In this document: positions 27,451 through 37,669 of the stretch, one piece after another | How the letters are laid out: each line of letters opens with the position of its first letter | How positions within the stretch are numbered: position 1 is the first letter of the stretch | Made by a program: the position numbers and the translations under genes | NCBI GenBank assembly: GCA_028277025.1 | Contig: JAPYVG010000008.1 | Span: forward strand, 1 to 55,854 | DNA length: 55,854 bases | Reading direction: 5' to 3' | DNA from: Sulfolobaceae archaeon | GTDB lineage: Archaea > Thermoproteota > Thermoprotei_A > Sulfolobales > Sulfolobaceae | Notes under the pieces: model-generated | The model's input: only the letters and a program-made list of their open reading frames with translations | What the model was told of the DNA's origin: nothing | Databases searched by the model: none

Positions 27451-28998
27451 ATGCCTCCTTTTGGAAAGGTTTTAGTTGCAAATAGGGGAGAGATAGCAGT
27501 CAGAGTAATGAAGGCAATAAAAGAAATGGGAATGAAAGCAGTTGCAGTATATTCAGAGGCAGATAAATACGCTTTACACGTAAAATATGCTGATGAAGCT
27601 TACTACATAGGGCCAGCCCCATCATTACAAAGTTACTTAAACATTCAAGCTATAATAGACGCAGCAGAAAAAGCTCATGCAGATGCAATACATCCTGGTT
27701 ACGGTTTCTTATCTGAAAACGCTGACTTCGCTGAGGCTGTAGTTAAGGCGGGAATCACGTGGATAGGCCCTCCAGTAGACGCTATGAGGGCTATAAAGAG
27801 TAAGCTCGACGGAAAAAGGATAGCTAAGATGGCCGGAGTTCCTATCTCTCCAGGCTCTGATGGACCAGTAGAAAGCTTAGACGAGGCTTTGAAACTTGCC
27901 GAGAAAATAGGATACCCGGTTATGGTAAAGGCAGCATTCGGAGGTGGAGGTACTGGAATTACTAGGGTCGACACCCCAGAACAATTGCAAGAAACCTGGG
28001 AGAGAAATAAGAGGTTAGCATATCAAGCTTTCGGCAAAGCAGACTTATACATAGAAAAGGCTGCAATTAACCCAAGGCACATTGAGTTCCAGTTAATTGG
28101 TGATAAGCACGGTAATTACGTTGTAGCATGGGAGAGGGAGTGTACTATACAGAGAAGAAACCAGAAGTTAATTGAGGAAGCGCCTTCCCCAGCCTTAAAG
28201 ATGGAAGAAAGGGAGTCGATGTTCGAGCCCATTATAAAATTTGGACAAATCATCCATTATTATACTTTAGGTACGTTTGAAACCGTGTTCTCTGACACGA
28301 CTAGAGAATTCTACTTCTTAGAGTTAAATAAGAGGTTACAAGTAGAGCACCCAATTACTGAAATGATATTCAGAATAGACTTAGTAAAATTACAGATAAG
28401 GATAGTTGCTGACGAGCCTTTACCATTTACTCAAGAGGAGTTAAACAAGAGGGCGAGAGGACACGCAATTGAGTACAGAATTAATGCTGAAGACCCGCTA
28501 AATGACTTTACTGGGAGCTCCGGTTACATAACTTACTATAAGGAACCTACTGGGCCGGGTGTAAGAGTTGATAGCGGTGTGACTCTAGGCAGTTATGTGC
28601 CACCGTTTTACGATTCATTAATTTCAAAGCTAATAGTATACGGCGAGAATAGGGCCTTTGCAATTCAAGCTGGTATCAGAGCTTTAAATGATTATAAAAT
28701 TGGTGGTGTAAAGACTACGATTGAATTATACAAGTGGATCAGCCAAGAGGAGGACTTCCAGAAGGGAAAGTTTAGTACTGCCTACATTGCTGAAAAGAGG
28801 GAGCAGTTCATGAAGTACTTAAAACAAAAGGAGGAAATGAAAGCAGCTTTAGCTACTGTAATGTACGAAAGAGGGTACTTAAAGAAAGCAATGCAGGCAC
28901 AACAAACTCAATCAGATAAAACAACTGGGAGTAAAAGGCAAAGCGGTTGGAAGGCATATGGTTTAATGGCACAATCGTCCCCCAGGGTGTTGTGGTAA
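27451..28998 (+). CDS. accC: Acetyl-CoA/propionyl-CoA carboxylase, biotin carboxylase subunit
   Basis: The 515-residue protein is a full biotin carboxylase: 'KVLVANRGEIAVRVMKAIKEM' at the N-terminus, the ATP-grasp loop AAFGGGGTGI near 165, 'ERECTIQRRNQKLIEEAPS', and the catalytic 'LELNKRLQVEHPITE' near 290. It carboxylates biotin using ATP and bicarbonate. With AccB and PccB it forms the Sulfolobales enzyme that makes malonyl-CoA and methylmalonyl-CoA in the 3-hydroxypropionate/4-hydroxybutyrate CO2-fixation cycle. The stop overlaps the AccB start (TAATG). A C-terminal Lys/Gln-rich tail follows the BC domain. Confidence 0.93.
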   Translation: MPPFGKVLVANRGEIAVRVMKAIKEMGMKAVAVYSEADKYALHVKYADEAYYIGPAPSLQSYLNIQAIIDAAEKAHADAIHPGYGFLSENADFAEAVVKAGITWIGPPVDAMRAIKSKLDGKRIAKMAGVPISPGSDGPVESLDEALKLAEKIGYPVMVKAAFGGGGTGITRVDTPEQLQETWERNKRLAYQAFGKADLYIEKAAINPRHIEFQLIGDKHGNYVVAWERECTIQRRNQKLIEEAPSPALKMEERESMFEPIIKFGQIIHYYTLGTFETVFSDTTREFYFLELNKRLQVEHPITEMIFRIDLVKLQIRIVADEPLPFTQEELNKRARGHAIEYRINAEDPLNDFTGSSGYITYYKEPTGPGVRVDSGVTLGSYVPPFYDSLISKLIVYGENRAFAIQAGIRALNDYKIGGVKTTIELYKWISQEEDFQKGKFSTAYIAEKREQFMKYLKQKEEMKAALATVMYERGYLKKAMQAQQTQSDKTTGSKRQSGWKAYGLMAQSSPRVLW

Positions 28999-29501
28999 TG
29001 AAAGTAATTAGGGTAACAAATGATGTAAATGACGTATTCACGTTAGCTTATGACCAGAGGAATAAGAAGGACGTAGTAAAGGCTGAGAGCAACGAGTTCG
29101 AAATCGAGTACATAGGGCCGGGCTGGAGAGATGGCGAAATGTTATTTAAGATTAATGGTGAAGTTCATAGGGTTTACGTTGATAACGGTTATATAATTAT
29201 TGATGACGAGACAATATTCAAGATAGATAGGATTACAGAGACTCCCGTAGAAGAGGGTAAGTCGTTAGAAGAGGTTATAAAAGGAAAAGAAGGAGAAGTC
29301 CTATCACCAATGCAAGGAAGGATAGTAACTATAAGGGTAAAAGAAGGAGACACAGTTACTAAAGGTCAACCATTATTATCTATTGAAGCAATGAAGAGCG
29401 AGACAGTAATCTCAGCACCTATTGCTGGTACAGTCCAAAAGATCTTAGTAAAGCCCGGACAAGGCGTAAAGAAAGGAGATTTACTATTAATAATTAAGTG
29501 A
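28998..29501 (+). CDS. accB: Biotin carboxyl carrier protein of acetyl-CoA/propionyl-CoA carboxylase
   Basis: The ATG at 28998, overlapping the accC stop, gives a 167-residue protein matching the usual Sulfolobales size. An ATG 51 bases earlier lies inside accC and is unlikely. The C-terminal biotinyl domain has EAMKSE, with the biotin Lys, between GRIVTIRVKEGDTVTKGQPL and 'APIAGTVQKILVKPGQGVKKGDLL'. The N-terminal 90 residues form a structured beta-rich extension that probably docks to the other subunits. Same operon as accC. Confidence 0.92.
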   Translation: MKVIRVTNDVNDVFTLAYDQRNKKDVVKAESNEFEIEYIGPGWRDGEMLFKINGEVHRVYVDNGYIIIDDETIFKIDRITETPVEEGKSLEEVIKGKEGEVLSPMQGRIVTIRVKEGDTVTKGQPLLSIEAMKSETVISAPIAGTVQKILVKPGQGVKKGDLLLIIK

Positions 29502-29571
29502 TTAAATTTTTTCAAATGTTTAAATAGTATAAACTTTATAAGAAGGTATGTGAATTAATAGGTGATAATAA

Positions 29572-31140
29572 ATGGCAGTTGAAAAGTCAAAGTTTGATCA
29601 GTTAATTGAAGAATTAAGGAAGAGAAAAGAGCAGGCGTATAAAGGTGGAGGAGAAGAAAGGATAAAGACCCAACACGATAAGGGAAAACTTACAGCAAGA
29701 GAGAGATTAGCATTACTCTTTGATGAGGGTACTTTTAGAGAGATAATGCCCTTTGCTGTAACTAGGGCGACTGAGTTTGGACTTGATAAAGAGAGGTATT
29801 ATGGGGATGGTGTCGTAACAGGTTGGGGTAAAGTTGATGGAAGAACTGTATTCGCCTATGCACAAGACTTTACCGAAATTGGAGGAACATTAGGAGAAGT
29901 ACATGCGGTAAAGATCAGTAGGGTTTATGAACTAGCACTTAAAGTTGGGGCACCGGTAATTGGAATAAATGACTCTGGAGGAGCAAGAATTCAGGAAGGC
30001 GCAGTAGCATTAGAAGGGTACGGTTCAGTATTCAAATGGAACGTTATGGCCTCTGGAGTTGTACCGCAGATAACAATAATGGCCGGGCCGGCAGCTGGTG
30101 GTGCAGTATACTCACCAGCCTTAACTGATTTCATAATAATGATTAAAGGAGATGCATATTACATGTTCGTAACCGGGCCGGAGATTACTAAAGTAGTACT
30201 GGGAGAAGAGGTTACATTCCAAGACCTGGGCGGTGCTGTAGTTCATGCTTCTAAATCTGGTGTAGTCCACTTTATGGTTGATAGTGAACAAGAGGCTATT
30301 AATACAACTAAGAAACTACTATCCTACTTACCATCAAATAATATGGAAGAACCACCTTATATGGAGACTGGTGACCCAGTGGATAGGGATGTAACTGGTG
30401 TAGATCAAATAATTCCAGATGATCCAGCAAAACCATATAATATGAAGGAGATCATTTATAAGATAGTTGATAACGGTGAGTTCCTAGAAGTGCATAGGCA
30501 TTGGGCTAGAAATATTATAGTAGGTTTTGCTAGGATTGGAGGAAACGTTGTTGGAATTGTAGCTAATAACCCAGAAGAGTTTGGAGGTTCAATTGATATT
30601 GATGCGGCAGACAAGGCCGCTAGGTTCATCAGGTTCTGTGATGCCTTCAACATACCGTTAATAAGTTTAGTTGATACACCAGGTTATGTGCCCGGTACTG
30701 ACCAAGAATATAGGGGAATAATAAGGCACGGTGCAAAGATGTTATATGCGTTTGCTGAGGCTACGGTTCCCAAGGTTACTGTGATTGTGAGGAAGTCTTA
30801 TGGAGGAGCTCACATCGCTATGAGCATTAAGAGTTTAGGTGCTGATCTAGTCTATGCGTGGCCAACTGCTGAAATTGCAGTAACTGGCCCAGAGGGTGCT
30901 GTAAGGATATTATATAGGAGAGAAATACAGAAAGCCCAAAACCCAGATGAGTTCATAAAACAGAAGATTGAAGAATATAGGAAATTGTTTGCTAACCCGT
31001 ATTGGGCTGCCGAGAAAGGGTTAATTGATGACGTAATAGAACCTAAGGACACAAGAAGGATTATTGCAGCTGCACTGGAGATGTTAAGAAATAAGAGAGA
31101 GTATAGATATCCTAAGAAGCATGGTAATATACCCTTATAA
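29572..31140 (+). CDS. pccB: Acetyl-CoA/propionyl-CoA carboxylase, carboxyltransferase subunit
   Basis: The 522-residue protein has the carboxyltransferase signatures: IGINDSGGARIQEG near 145, 'MAGPAAGGAVYSPALTDFIIM' near 175, and 'LISLVDTPGYVPGT' near 370 with 'YGGAHIAMSIKSLGAD' near 410. It moves the carboxyl group from biotin to acetyl-CoA or propionyl-CoA. The 70-base gap after accB contains AACTTTATAAG near 29531 and the ribosome site AGGTGATAAT before the ATG, so the gene may have its own promoter. The operon partners supply the BC and BCCP parts. Confidence 0.94.
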   Translation: MAVEKSKFDQLIEELRKRKEQAYKGGGEERIKTQHDKGKLTARERLALLFDEGTFREIMPFAVTRATEFGLDKERYYGDGVVTGWGKVDGRTVFAYAQDFTEIGGTLGEVHAVKISRVYELALKVGAPVIGINDSGGARIQEGAVALEGYGSVFKWNVMASGVVPQITIMAGPAAGGAVYSPALTDFIIMIKGDAYYMFVTGPEITKVVLGEEVTFQDLGGAVVHASKSGVVHFMVDSEQEAINTTKKLLSYLPSNNMEEPPYMETGDPVDRDVTGVDQIIPDDPAKPYNMKEIIYKIVDNGEFLEVHRHWARNIIVGFARIGGNVVGIVANNPEEFGGSIDIDAADKAARFIRFCDAFNIPLISLVDTPGYVPGTDQEYRGIIRHGAKMLYAFAEATVPKVTVIVRKSYGGAHIAMSIKSLGADLVYAWPTAEIAVTGPEGAVRILYRREIQKAQNPDEFIKQKIEEYRKLFANPYWAAEKGLIDDVIEPKDTRRIIAAALEMLRNKREYRYPKKHGNIPL

Positions 31141-31303
31141 GACAAGTATTCTCGTTTTTCTCCTCCCACTTAACTATCTCAGCACCGAGCGCAAGTAAAA
31201 TAATTTTTAACCTAGTAATTATTTCACACTCTCCTTCAAATTCCCTCTTACCATTAATGAACTCAAGCAAGTAGTCTTGCAGCTTCCTTGACAATTTTCT
31301 CAC
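31112..31303 (-). CDS. Small hypothetical protein after Hel308
   Basis: A 63-residue frame ([20 protein letters not shown]...) fills the gap between the Hel308 stop and the end of pccB. It overlaps Hel308 by 41 bases and pccB by 29. Composition is Glu/Lys-rich with a Leu-rich middle ([15 protein letters not shown]), plausible for a real small protein. The first ten codons lie in the Hel308 coding region, so the true start may be later. No family recognised. Confidence 0.4.
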   Translation of the reverse strand: MRKLSRKLQDYLLEFINGKREFEGECEIITRLKIILLALGAEIVKWEEKNENTCLIRVYYHAS

Positions 31304-33377
31304 CTAAGTTAGGGCCTAATAAGGCTTTTACCCTTTCTGGATTCATAACAACGTCTTCAGGTTTTTTAATACCATGGTTGTAAAGTAGCCTTGCCCTAAC
31401 CCTTCCAACCCCCGGTATCTTAACGAGTTCAATTAATTCCTCTTTCACACCGTCTCTAACCCTTTCGTGGAGATTTTCTAAAATTCTCGAATGTGTATCG
31501 AGTTCTAAAACTGAGGATAAGTGATAAGCACTGTAAGTCAACCAATCCATAGTATCTATTATTGCCCTTAAATCCCCAGATCCTATTCCGTACCTAGTTA
31601 GTATAACGTCTTCGTCCACCTCATTTATCCAGTCATGTACTATAAACGCAACCTTTAACGCTGATAAATAGTTGTCCATTTCGAGTTCATCATAAGGTTC
31701 TTCTATAAACAATTCGCAGTCTAGATTTTCTAAAAGTGAATCTTGTTCAGCTCTGGTTACACTCACTACCGGTCCATCGGGCGAGTAAGCTAGCATGTGG
31801 AAGTATGAAATGTCACAACTAATATCACTCTTTGTTAATGCTTGTTTAATAGTTAGGGCTGTTAAGGGGTTTAAATAAAGGTCGGAAACTCTTTTACCGA
31901 ACTTAGTTAAAACGTATTTACCCTCTTCTTCACCTATAAACTCATTTTCCTCTAACCACTCTAACCCTTTCTTATAATACTTCTTTGCGAGCTCTTTTGG
32001 TAACAAAGTACTGTTAACGTAGTCCTCAATTACTTCTTTACTCGCACCGCCTTCAGAAGCTATAATACTTAGTATGAAGGAATAAAAGGCACTTTCGGAT
32101 CCCAGTTTTGATTCCAACGGCTCAATATCAGCATTTATATAACGTTGTATAACTTTATCTACTTCGTTTTTATTCCTAACTATTATTACAGACTCCCCGT
32201 AATCATCATAGCCCGGCCTTCCCGCCCTACCGCTCATTTGCTTGTATTCCATAACTGGTATGTAATCCATATAACCCGTTAATTTTCTATTATATCTATA
32301 TATGTCTGCAACAATCACAGCCCTTGCTGGTAAGTTTACACCAGCAGCTAACGTAGGAGTTGCCACGATCACTTTCAATATTCTTTCTCTAAACGCTCTC
32401 TCTATAACATCCCTTAAGCCCTTCGACAGCCCAGCATGATGGAATGCAACTCCGCGTAGGATTAAGTTATAAAGCGTTTCTTTCTCATTACTTCCAGCGT
32501 CTTCGACTTCTTTTATTTCTTTAGCAACTTCGTGTAACTTCTTATCGTCTAATTTTACGAAGTTCATATGTTGTGCTATTTTTACTGCGGTGCTCTCAGC
32601 GAATTTCCTTGAAGATCTAAAGGCTAATACTTGTCCCCCTTTACTTATGATATCTAGAGTATATGCTATGATTGCACAGTCACCATATACTTTCCTTGCA
32701 CTTCCGTCACTATAATATACTATAAACCCCTTTTTGTCGGGATAAATTACTCCCTCTTTCAATGGTACTGGCCTCCAGTTTGTGGCCACTACCTCTGAGT
32801 TTAACCATTTTGCAATTTCTTTGTAATTCCCTATAGTCGCACTTAAGACTAATAACACACCCCTCCTTTTAGCCCTAATAGCAACGCTTTCCACCACGGG
32901 TCCTCTATCGCTGTCATTCATATAATGAAATTCGTCTAATACGAAATAGTCCACTTCTCTTAACCAACTTGCATTGTGCCTCCATAATGAGTCGAGTTTT
33001 TCGTAAGTTGTAACAATTATATCGTAGTTTTTGAGCCATGCGTCATCGGTATCATAATCACCACTGCTCATTCCCACTTTAAATCCGAGAGTTTCCCACT
33101 CCTTAAACGTATTGTACTTTTCGTTTGTTAAAGCCCTTAACGGGGTTACATATACTACTTTACCCCCTTTATTAAGTAAATGGGAAATCATTCCTAACTC
33201 TGCCATTAATGTTTTTCCCGAGGCGGTAGGTGAGACTATTAATAGGTTTTTGTCCTCTAATAACCCCTTCTTTACAGCTTCACTTTGTGGAGGATTTAGT
33301 TTCTTTATTCCTCTATTTTTTATAATTTCCTTAACTCTCTTATCTATTGATAATGAGTCAACGTCAATCCATTCCAT
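31263..33377 (-). CDS. hel308: Hel308-type Ski2-like DNA helicase
   Basis: The 704-residue protein carries the Hel308 motif series: Walker A SPTASGKT near 50, '[12 protein letters not shown]', the DEFH box (DEFHYMND), LSATIGN, FHHAGL, '[15 protein letters not shown]' and [12 protein letters not shown]. The C-terminal helix-hairpin-helix '[16 protein letters not shown]' is domain five of this family. Hel308 unwinds forked DNA 3' to 5' and helps restart stalled forks. The start ATG is at 33377. A 145-base region containing a perfect palindrome (33431-33444) separates it from a divergent RHH regulator. Confidence 0.93.
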   Translation of the reverse strand: MEWIDVDSLSIDKRVKEIIKNRGIKKLNPPQSEAVKKGLLEDKNLLIVSPTASGKTLMAELGMISHLLNKGGKVVYVTPLRALTNEKYNTFKEWETLGFKVGMSSGDYDTDDAWLKNYDIIVTTYEKLDSLWRHNASWLREVDYFVLDEFHYMNDSDRGPVVESVAIRAKRRGVLLVLSATIGNYKEIAKWLNSEVVATNWRPVPLKEGVIYPDKKGFIVYYSDGSARKVYGDCAIIAYTLDIISKGGQVLAFRSSRKFAESTAVKIAQHMNFVKLDDKKLHEVAKEIKEVEDAGSNEKETLYNLILRGVAFHHAGLSKGLRDVIERAFRERILKVIVATPTLAAGVNLPARAVIVADIYRYNRKLTGYMDYIPVMEYKQMSGRAGRPGYDDYGESVIIVRNKNEVDKVIQRYINADIEPLESKLGSESAFYSFILSIIASEGGASKEVIEDYVNSTLLPKELAKKYYKKGLEWLEENEFIGEEEGKYVLTKFGKRVSDLYLNPLTALTIKQALTKSDISCDISYFHMLAYSPDGPVVSVTRAEQDSLLENLDCELFIEEPYDELEMDNYLSALKVAFIVHDWINEVDEDVILTRYGIGSGDLRAIIDTMDWLTYSAYHLSSVLELDTHSRILENLHERVRDGVKEELIELVKIPGVGRVRARLLYNHGIKKPEDVVMNPERVKALLGPNLGEKIVKEAARLLA

Positions 33378-33430
33378 ATTTAAAATAATTTAGCTTGTTT
33401 ATATAACCCTTTTAAGCATTTTGGCCGTTC

Positions 33431-33444
33431 TTTTAACGTTAAAA
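33431..33444. promoter_or_regulatory. Perfect 14-base palindrome between hel308 and the RHH/PiT genes
   Basis: TTTTAACGTTAAAA is a perfect palindrome in the divergent promoter region. It sits between a TATA-like GGTTATATAAAC (33397-33408, toward hel308) and ACTATATATAAAG (33462-33474, toward the regulator). The adjacent gene encodes a ribbon-helix-helix protein, a class that binds such palindromes, so autoregulation or phosphate control is a fair guess. The half-site matches that of 9695-9717. Confidence 0.45.
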
Positions 33445-33522
33445 AGGGAACAGTTTGATATTACTATATATAAAGATTACTTATGAAAACTGGTTAGAAA
33501 AATTTTTGTAAACTAAATAGTA

Positions 33523-33747
33523 ATGGAGATTATGGTTACCGTGAATGGTGTTAAAAGGCTTGATGAAAGCACTTTTGAGCTTGAGTTGAATGAGGTAAAG
33601 ACAGTCTCTTTTAAGCTTGATGAAGAGTTTCTTAGAGAAATAGATGAAATGGTTAAAGTCTTAGGTTATACGAATAGGAGTGACTTGATAAGGGATGCCA
33701 TACAAGAATATATTAAAGAATTAGAGAGTAAAATATCCCATGAATAG
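33523..33747 (+). CDS. Ribbon-helix-helix (CopG/NikR-like) transcription regulator
   Basis: The 74-residue protein has a ribbon (KTVSFKLDEEFLREIDEMVK) and the two RHH helices, with 'YTNRSDLIRDAIQEYIKEL' as the family signature. Before the ribbon are about 20 residues of strand (VTVNGVKRLDESTFELELNEV). No NikR metal-binding domain is attached. It binds DNA as a dimer. Its stop overlaps the start of the phosphate transporter by 8 bases, so it probably controls that operon. A perfect palindrome at 33431-33444 lies upstream. Confidence 0.85.
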   Translation: MEIMVTVNGVKRLDESTFELELNEVKTVSFKLDEEFLREIDEMVKVLGYTNRSDLIRDAIQEYIKELESKISHE

Positions 33748-34711
33748 TGAACTTATACTAAACTATTTTATCTTCATAATAGGTATCGTAGCTTCTTTTC
33801 TTGTAGGCGGTAATAATTCGGCCATAGCACTAGGGATACTTTTGTCTACTAACGTTCTTAAAAAGAAGACTTCTTACCTTGTTAATGCAATATCACTTTT
33901 CGTAGGGGCTACGATAGGAAGTATCACTATGGAAGGAAGCTTTAGCGGGGTTATAAGCTCTACTAGACTTCTAATCTTGATCCTTTCAGTATCTATCCTT
34001 TTTGCTTCAACAGTTACATTTTACTATCTGAACAAAATAGGCATACCCGCATCTCTAAGTCAAATGATTTACCCTTCAATGGCTGGAATAGTATTAATTG
34101 CTAGAGGAGTAATAGGCTTTGATTGGGGTAAGTTCTTCCTTACGGTCTCTTCTTGGGTCATTTCACCTTTAGTAGCAATAGCCACCTCCCTTGCGATGTA
34201 TTATTTTTTACTGAGGGTTATAAAGAAGGAGAGGAATTTCATCAAGGAAATAAAGTATTATAAAGTTGCATTAATAAGTGCTTCAATTTTTACCTCATTC
34301 GTTACTGGGGCTAATGCTATAGGGATCATAATTTCAGCTGGATTGATAGCAGAACCATTTTACATCACGGCTCCTATATACGGTTTAGCTTCAGCACTAG
34401 GTATTTATCTAAGCTCTAGAAAGGCAGCTATCACAGTAGGCTTTAGGATAACAAAATTAGGCTATACTGGTGCTTCCTCAGCACTTATAGGGAGTGATAT
34501 TATAAGTGAAGTGTTTACGATATTAGGAGTTCCGATTTCCATAACTCAGACAATAATGGGTGGCATAATAGGGTTGAGTTTTAGGAGTTTTGGTTATGAC
34601 GTTAGAAAGCAGTTAAAACAGGTCGCCAAAGGTTGGGTTGTCTCACCAATACTAGCGTTAATAGTAAGCCTTGCATCATATGGTGTAATAAGGAGTATCT
34701 TAGGACTTTAA
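33740..34711 (+). CDS. PiT-family inorganic phosphate transporter
   Basis: The 323-residue protein has nine or ten membrane helices and both halves of the PiT signature: 'LVGGNNSAIALGILLSTNV' near residue 21 and 'FVTGANAIGIIISAGLI' near 187. The family moves phosphate (sometimes as a metal complex) with H+ or Na+. Length is shorter than bacterial PitA, as usual in archaea. It overlaps the RHH regulator before it. The convergent DUF47/PhoU-like gene, its usual partner, overlaps it by 12 bases. Confidence 0.88.
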   Translation: MNSELILNYFIFIIGIVASFLVGGNNSAIALGILLSTNVLKKKTSYLVNAISLFVGATIGSITMEGSFSGVISSTRLLILILSVSILFASTVTFYYLNKIGIPASLSQMIYPSMAGIVLIARGVIGFDWGKFFLTVSSWVISPLVAIATSLAMYYFLLRVIKKERNFIKEIKYYKVALISASIFTSFVTGANAIGIIISAGLIAEPFYITAPIYGLASALGIYLSSRKAAITVGFRITKLGYTGASSALIGSDIISEVFTILGVPISITQTIMGGIIGLSFRSFGYDVRKQLKQVAKGWVVSPILALIVSLASYGVIRSILGL

Positions 34712-35359
34712 TGTAGCGTAAAGCACTTCTATACTTAAAGTCGATTCCTCCATGTTATCTAATATATCATCTAGGAAGAAAACTACATCCCTCATTTGTA
34801 GTATTGTGATCAAATCCACGTCCTTCTCCATCTCATAAAGCTTTGTAATTAAGTTATCTTTCATCTCGTCACCGCTCCTCTCAAGCATTTGTATTTCTTT
34901 ACCCACTTTTAGTGCCTCATTAATATCCTTAGAAAGTAAGGAAAGCATTAGGACTAACTTTTCTGAGGCCTCATCTATTATCGCCAGATACGAAGTTAAA
35001 GACTCCCTAAGGCTAATTACGCATTTCTCTGACGGTTTTCTTGAACTTACAGCCCTTCCAGCATCTTTTATTGCAGTTGCAGTGTGATAAAGTGACTGGG
35101 TTAGCATAACCATTGCCTCCTTGAAGTCCGGTAAAAAGGCTTCACCATATATCAGTGATAAACTCTCCTCTCTTGTCATCGCAATTCTTTCAGTTAATGA
35201 CTTGATCCTTATCATCGATGATGAAACCTGATCATCATTATTTGCTAACATCCCTTGGAAAAGTTTTTTTAACTCGTTACAAGCCCCTTTTATGTCTTCC
35301 CCTATCTTTACTAGTTTCTCGAATAGTTCTTCCTCTTTATTTATCCTCAACTTTAGCAT
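34700..35359 (-). CDS. DUF47/PhoU-like phosphate transport accessory protein
   Basis: A 219-residue all-helical protein with the DUF47 layout, including 'DEASEKLVLMLSLLSKDINEALKVGKEIQMLERSGDEM' in parts and a C-terminal 'RDVVFFLDDILDNMEES'. DUF47 proteins resemble PhoU and are found next to PiT transporters, where they likely gate phosphate uptake. The two genes converge and overlap by 12 bases, an unusual arrangement for partners normally in one operon. Metal-binding E/D residues are retained in the last two helices. Confidence 0.82.
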   Translation of the reverse strand: MLKLRINKEEELFEKLVKIGEDIKGACNELKKLFQGMLANNDDQVSSSMIRIKSLTERIAMTREESLSLIYGEAFLPDFKEAMVMLTQSLYHTATAIKDAGRAVSSRKPSEKCVISLRESLTSYLAIIDEASEKLVLMLSLLSKDINEALKVGKEIQMLERSGDEMKDNLITKLYEMEKDVDLITILQMRDVVFFLDDILDNMEESTLSIEVLYATLKS

Positions 35360-35394
35360 TGAAAGAAGATTTGATCGGAAGATTAAAAGCTTAT

Positions 35395-36513
35395 TTAACG
35401 ACTTTCAATAGGAATATAGCGTTTACCTATCTCACCGCGATAATACGCTTTAGGCCTTATAATCTTATTGTCCTTAATGTACTCCATTATATGGGCTATC
35501 CATCCTACTACTCTAGCTGAAGCGAAAACTGTAGGGAAGAATTCGGGCTCAAACCCTAACGCGTAAAATACTATGCTTGAGTAGAAGTCTACGTTAGGGT
35601 AAATTCCCTTAGGGCCTAGGTACTTTACCCCAATCTCCTCCACCTTAGAGGCTATTTCATAAAGCCTCTTTATCTCTCCGCCTTTTTTCTCCGCTAGAAG
35701 TCTGGCGTAATTCTTCAATATCCTAGCCCTTGGGTCATAAGTCTTATAAATCCTATGACCGAAACCCATAATTCTTTGCTTATTAGACAATTTATTAAGT
35801 ATGTATTTCTCGACGTTATCCGGGTCACCAATCTCCTTGAACATTTTTAAAGCTTCATAATTAGCACCACCGTGGAGCGGGCCTTTTAACGCTGAAATTC
35901 CAGCAATGATAGAGGAATAGAGGTCTGAAAGGGTAGAAGCTACAACTAAGGAAGCAAAAGTGGATGCGTTCATCTCATGGTCAATATGCAATATCATCGC
36001 AACGTCCATAGTCTTTACCTCGTCTTCAGAAGGCTTTACCCCATTAACCATATACAGGAAATTCCCTGCATGAGATAGCGAGGGGTCTGGCTCAACTGGT
36101 TCCAAACCTTTTCTAGCCCTAGAGTAATAAGCTATTATATTAGGAAATTTAGCAATGAGTTTTATAATCTTTTTATCTAAAGTTTCAGTATCATCACTAT
36201 CCATTCCAATAACGCTTACTGCAGTCCTTAAAACGTCCATGGGGTTTGCTCTCTTGTTTACGTTTTTCAAGAACTCTTTAAGATAATCACATAACCCTCT
36301 TTCCTCCTTTAGTTTATTAACATATTCCTCATATTCACTCAAGTTCGGTAATTTTCCATAAAGGATGAGATAACTGGTCTCTTCGAAATTAGAGAACTCG
36401 GTGAGATCGTAAATTGAGTAACCTCTGTAGTAAAGTCTCCCTAACTCACCATCAATGTAAGTTATTTCAGTCTCTTTAACGTAAACGTCCTCAAGTCCCT
36501 TCTTTATCTCCAT
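35395..36513 (-). CDS. gltA: Citrate synthase
   Basis: The 372-residue protein is a short archaeal citrate synthase. Catalytic segments are visible: 'HIDHEMNASTFASLV' (about 190), 'LKGPLHGGANYEALKMF' with the key His, 'IMGFGHRIYKTYDPRARIL' with the second His, and 'NVDFYSSIVFYALG' with the catalytic Asp. It condenses acetyl-CoA and oxaloacetate in the oxidative citric acid cycle; archaeal forms often also take propionyl-CoA. The start overlaps the end of the DUF763 gene by 23 bases, so the two are co-transcribed. Confidence 0.92.
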   Translation of the reverse strand: MEIKKGLEDVYVKETEITYIDGELGRLYYRGYSIYDLTEFSNFEETSYLILYGKLPNLSEYEEYVNKLKEERGLCDYLKEFLKNVNKRANPMDVLRTAVSVIGMDSDDTETLDKKIIKLIAKFPNIIAYYSRARKGLEPVEPDPSLSHAGNFLYMVNGVKPSEDEVKTMDVAMILHIDHEMNASTFASLVVASTLSDLYSSIIAGISALKGPLHGGANYEALKMFKEIGDPDNVEKYILNKLSNKQRIMGFGHRIYKTYDPRARILKNYARLLAEKKGGEIKRLYEIASKVEEIGVKYLGPKGIYPNVDFYSSIVFYALGFEPEFFPTVFASARVVGWIAHIMEYIKDNKIIRPKAYYRGEIGKRYIPIESR

Positions 36514-37633
36514 TTTTAGCCAACTCCCTTAATTTATTTAAGGCAAAATCTTTATCTTTCCTCTCTAACTTAGCTTTTTCTATAATATCTTCTAGGGTAT
36601 AAATTACTTCCCAGGCTACTTTTCTGTTAACTGGATAGGGAATACCATCCTTGCCTCCCACAGCATAAGCATATTTAAACGGATCGTAAGGATAATTCAC
36701 TGGATCATTATATGAGGGGGGTTCTCGGTAAATTAAGTCAGCCACTAAATATAACGCTTTAGCTGTTGAAGAACCGAGACCGTTAAGTAACGCTTCTTCT
36801 AAATTGTTAGGACTTGAAGAATGTACTTTATAAAGCACCTCCTCAATCCTCTTTACATCAATAGGCTTTAAATAAATCATCTTATGTTTTTGTGAAACCT
36901 TAACGTTAAATGCTGAATCTAATGTCGTTTGCCCTTTCAAAGCGTTATAAGCCACCTTTATCTCACTTATTACTTTGTTGGGTCTTTCGTTTATCAAGTC
37001 CACTATTAATTTTCTAGTATTATCAAGTTGTCTTTCTATCACATTAACAGTGTAATCAGTCTTAACACCTGCTATACCACTATGTGGTTCAATAGTAAAA
37101 TTCCTAGCATCAAACCAATGATATCTTCTAGCATATTTAGTTTCCACGTTCATACCTTGCTGAATAATAGCCCACTTACCGCTTTTGGTTAAAAGTAAAG
37201 AGTGGTGATAAAGAGTATAATTGTCTTGAACCAAAACACTGTCAACTTTCGCAACTAACTTACTGGCCCCCTCTAATTGTCTAACATCCGCATCAACCTT
37301 GCCCTCTAACTTTTTCAGCTCCTCTGGTACTTGTAATGCGTTTTTACCTTTACCACCAAGTACCGTTATACCCTCCTCATCTAATGATATTACTTCCTTT
37401 AGTATTCCCAAAGTTACGGTAGTTGACCCAGAGGAATCCCAGTCCATTCCTATGACGTTATTAAAAGCTTGGAACCAGAGAGGGTTGGAGAGCCTTTCAA
37501 TCACTTTCTCACTACCCCACTCTATAACCATAATATCTACAATTGCTTTTGCTAATCTTTTCATAATTAATGCTAACCATGGAGGGACTTTACCAGTGTG
37601 TAATGGTAAATCCGCTATACCTTCAAGTTTCAC
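36491..37633 (-). CDS. DUF763 family protein
   Basis: The 380-residue protein matches DUF763: 'GIADLPLHTGKVPPWLALIMKRLAKAI' at the start, 'NVIGMDWDSSGSTTVTLGIL', 'QQGMNVETKYARRYHW', and 'LNGLGSSTAKALYLVADLIY', which looks like a helix-hairpin-helix, so nucleic-acid binding is plausible. The function is unknown; the family is common in hyperthermophiles. It overlaps the citrate synthase gene, though a functional link is not obvious. The divergent metallophosphoesterase starts 36 bases away. Confidence 0.85.
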   Translation of the reverse strand: MKLEGIADLPLHTGKVPPWLALIMKRLAKAIVDIMVIEWGSEKVIERLSNPLWFQAFNNVIGMDWDSSGSTTVTLGILKEVISLDEEGITVLGGKGKNALQVPEELKKLEGKVDADVRQLEGASKLVAKVDSVLVQDNYTLYHHSLLLTKSGKWAIIQQGMNVETKYARRYHWFDARNFTIEPHSGIAGVKTDYTVNVIERQLDNTRKLIVDLINERPNKVISEIKVAYNALKGQTTLDSAFNVKVSQKHKMIYLKPIDVKRIEEVLYKVHSSSPNNLEEALLNGLGSSTAKALYLVADLIYREPPSYNDPVNYPYDPFKYAYAVGGKDGIPYPVNRKVAWEVIYTLEDIIEKAKLERKDKDFALNKLRELAKNGDKEGT

Positions 37634-37669
37634 AATAAATTCATTTACTCGTCATATTAAATATAGTTT

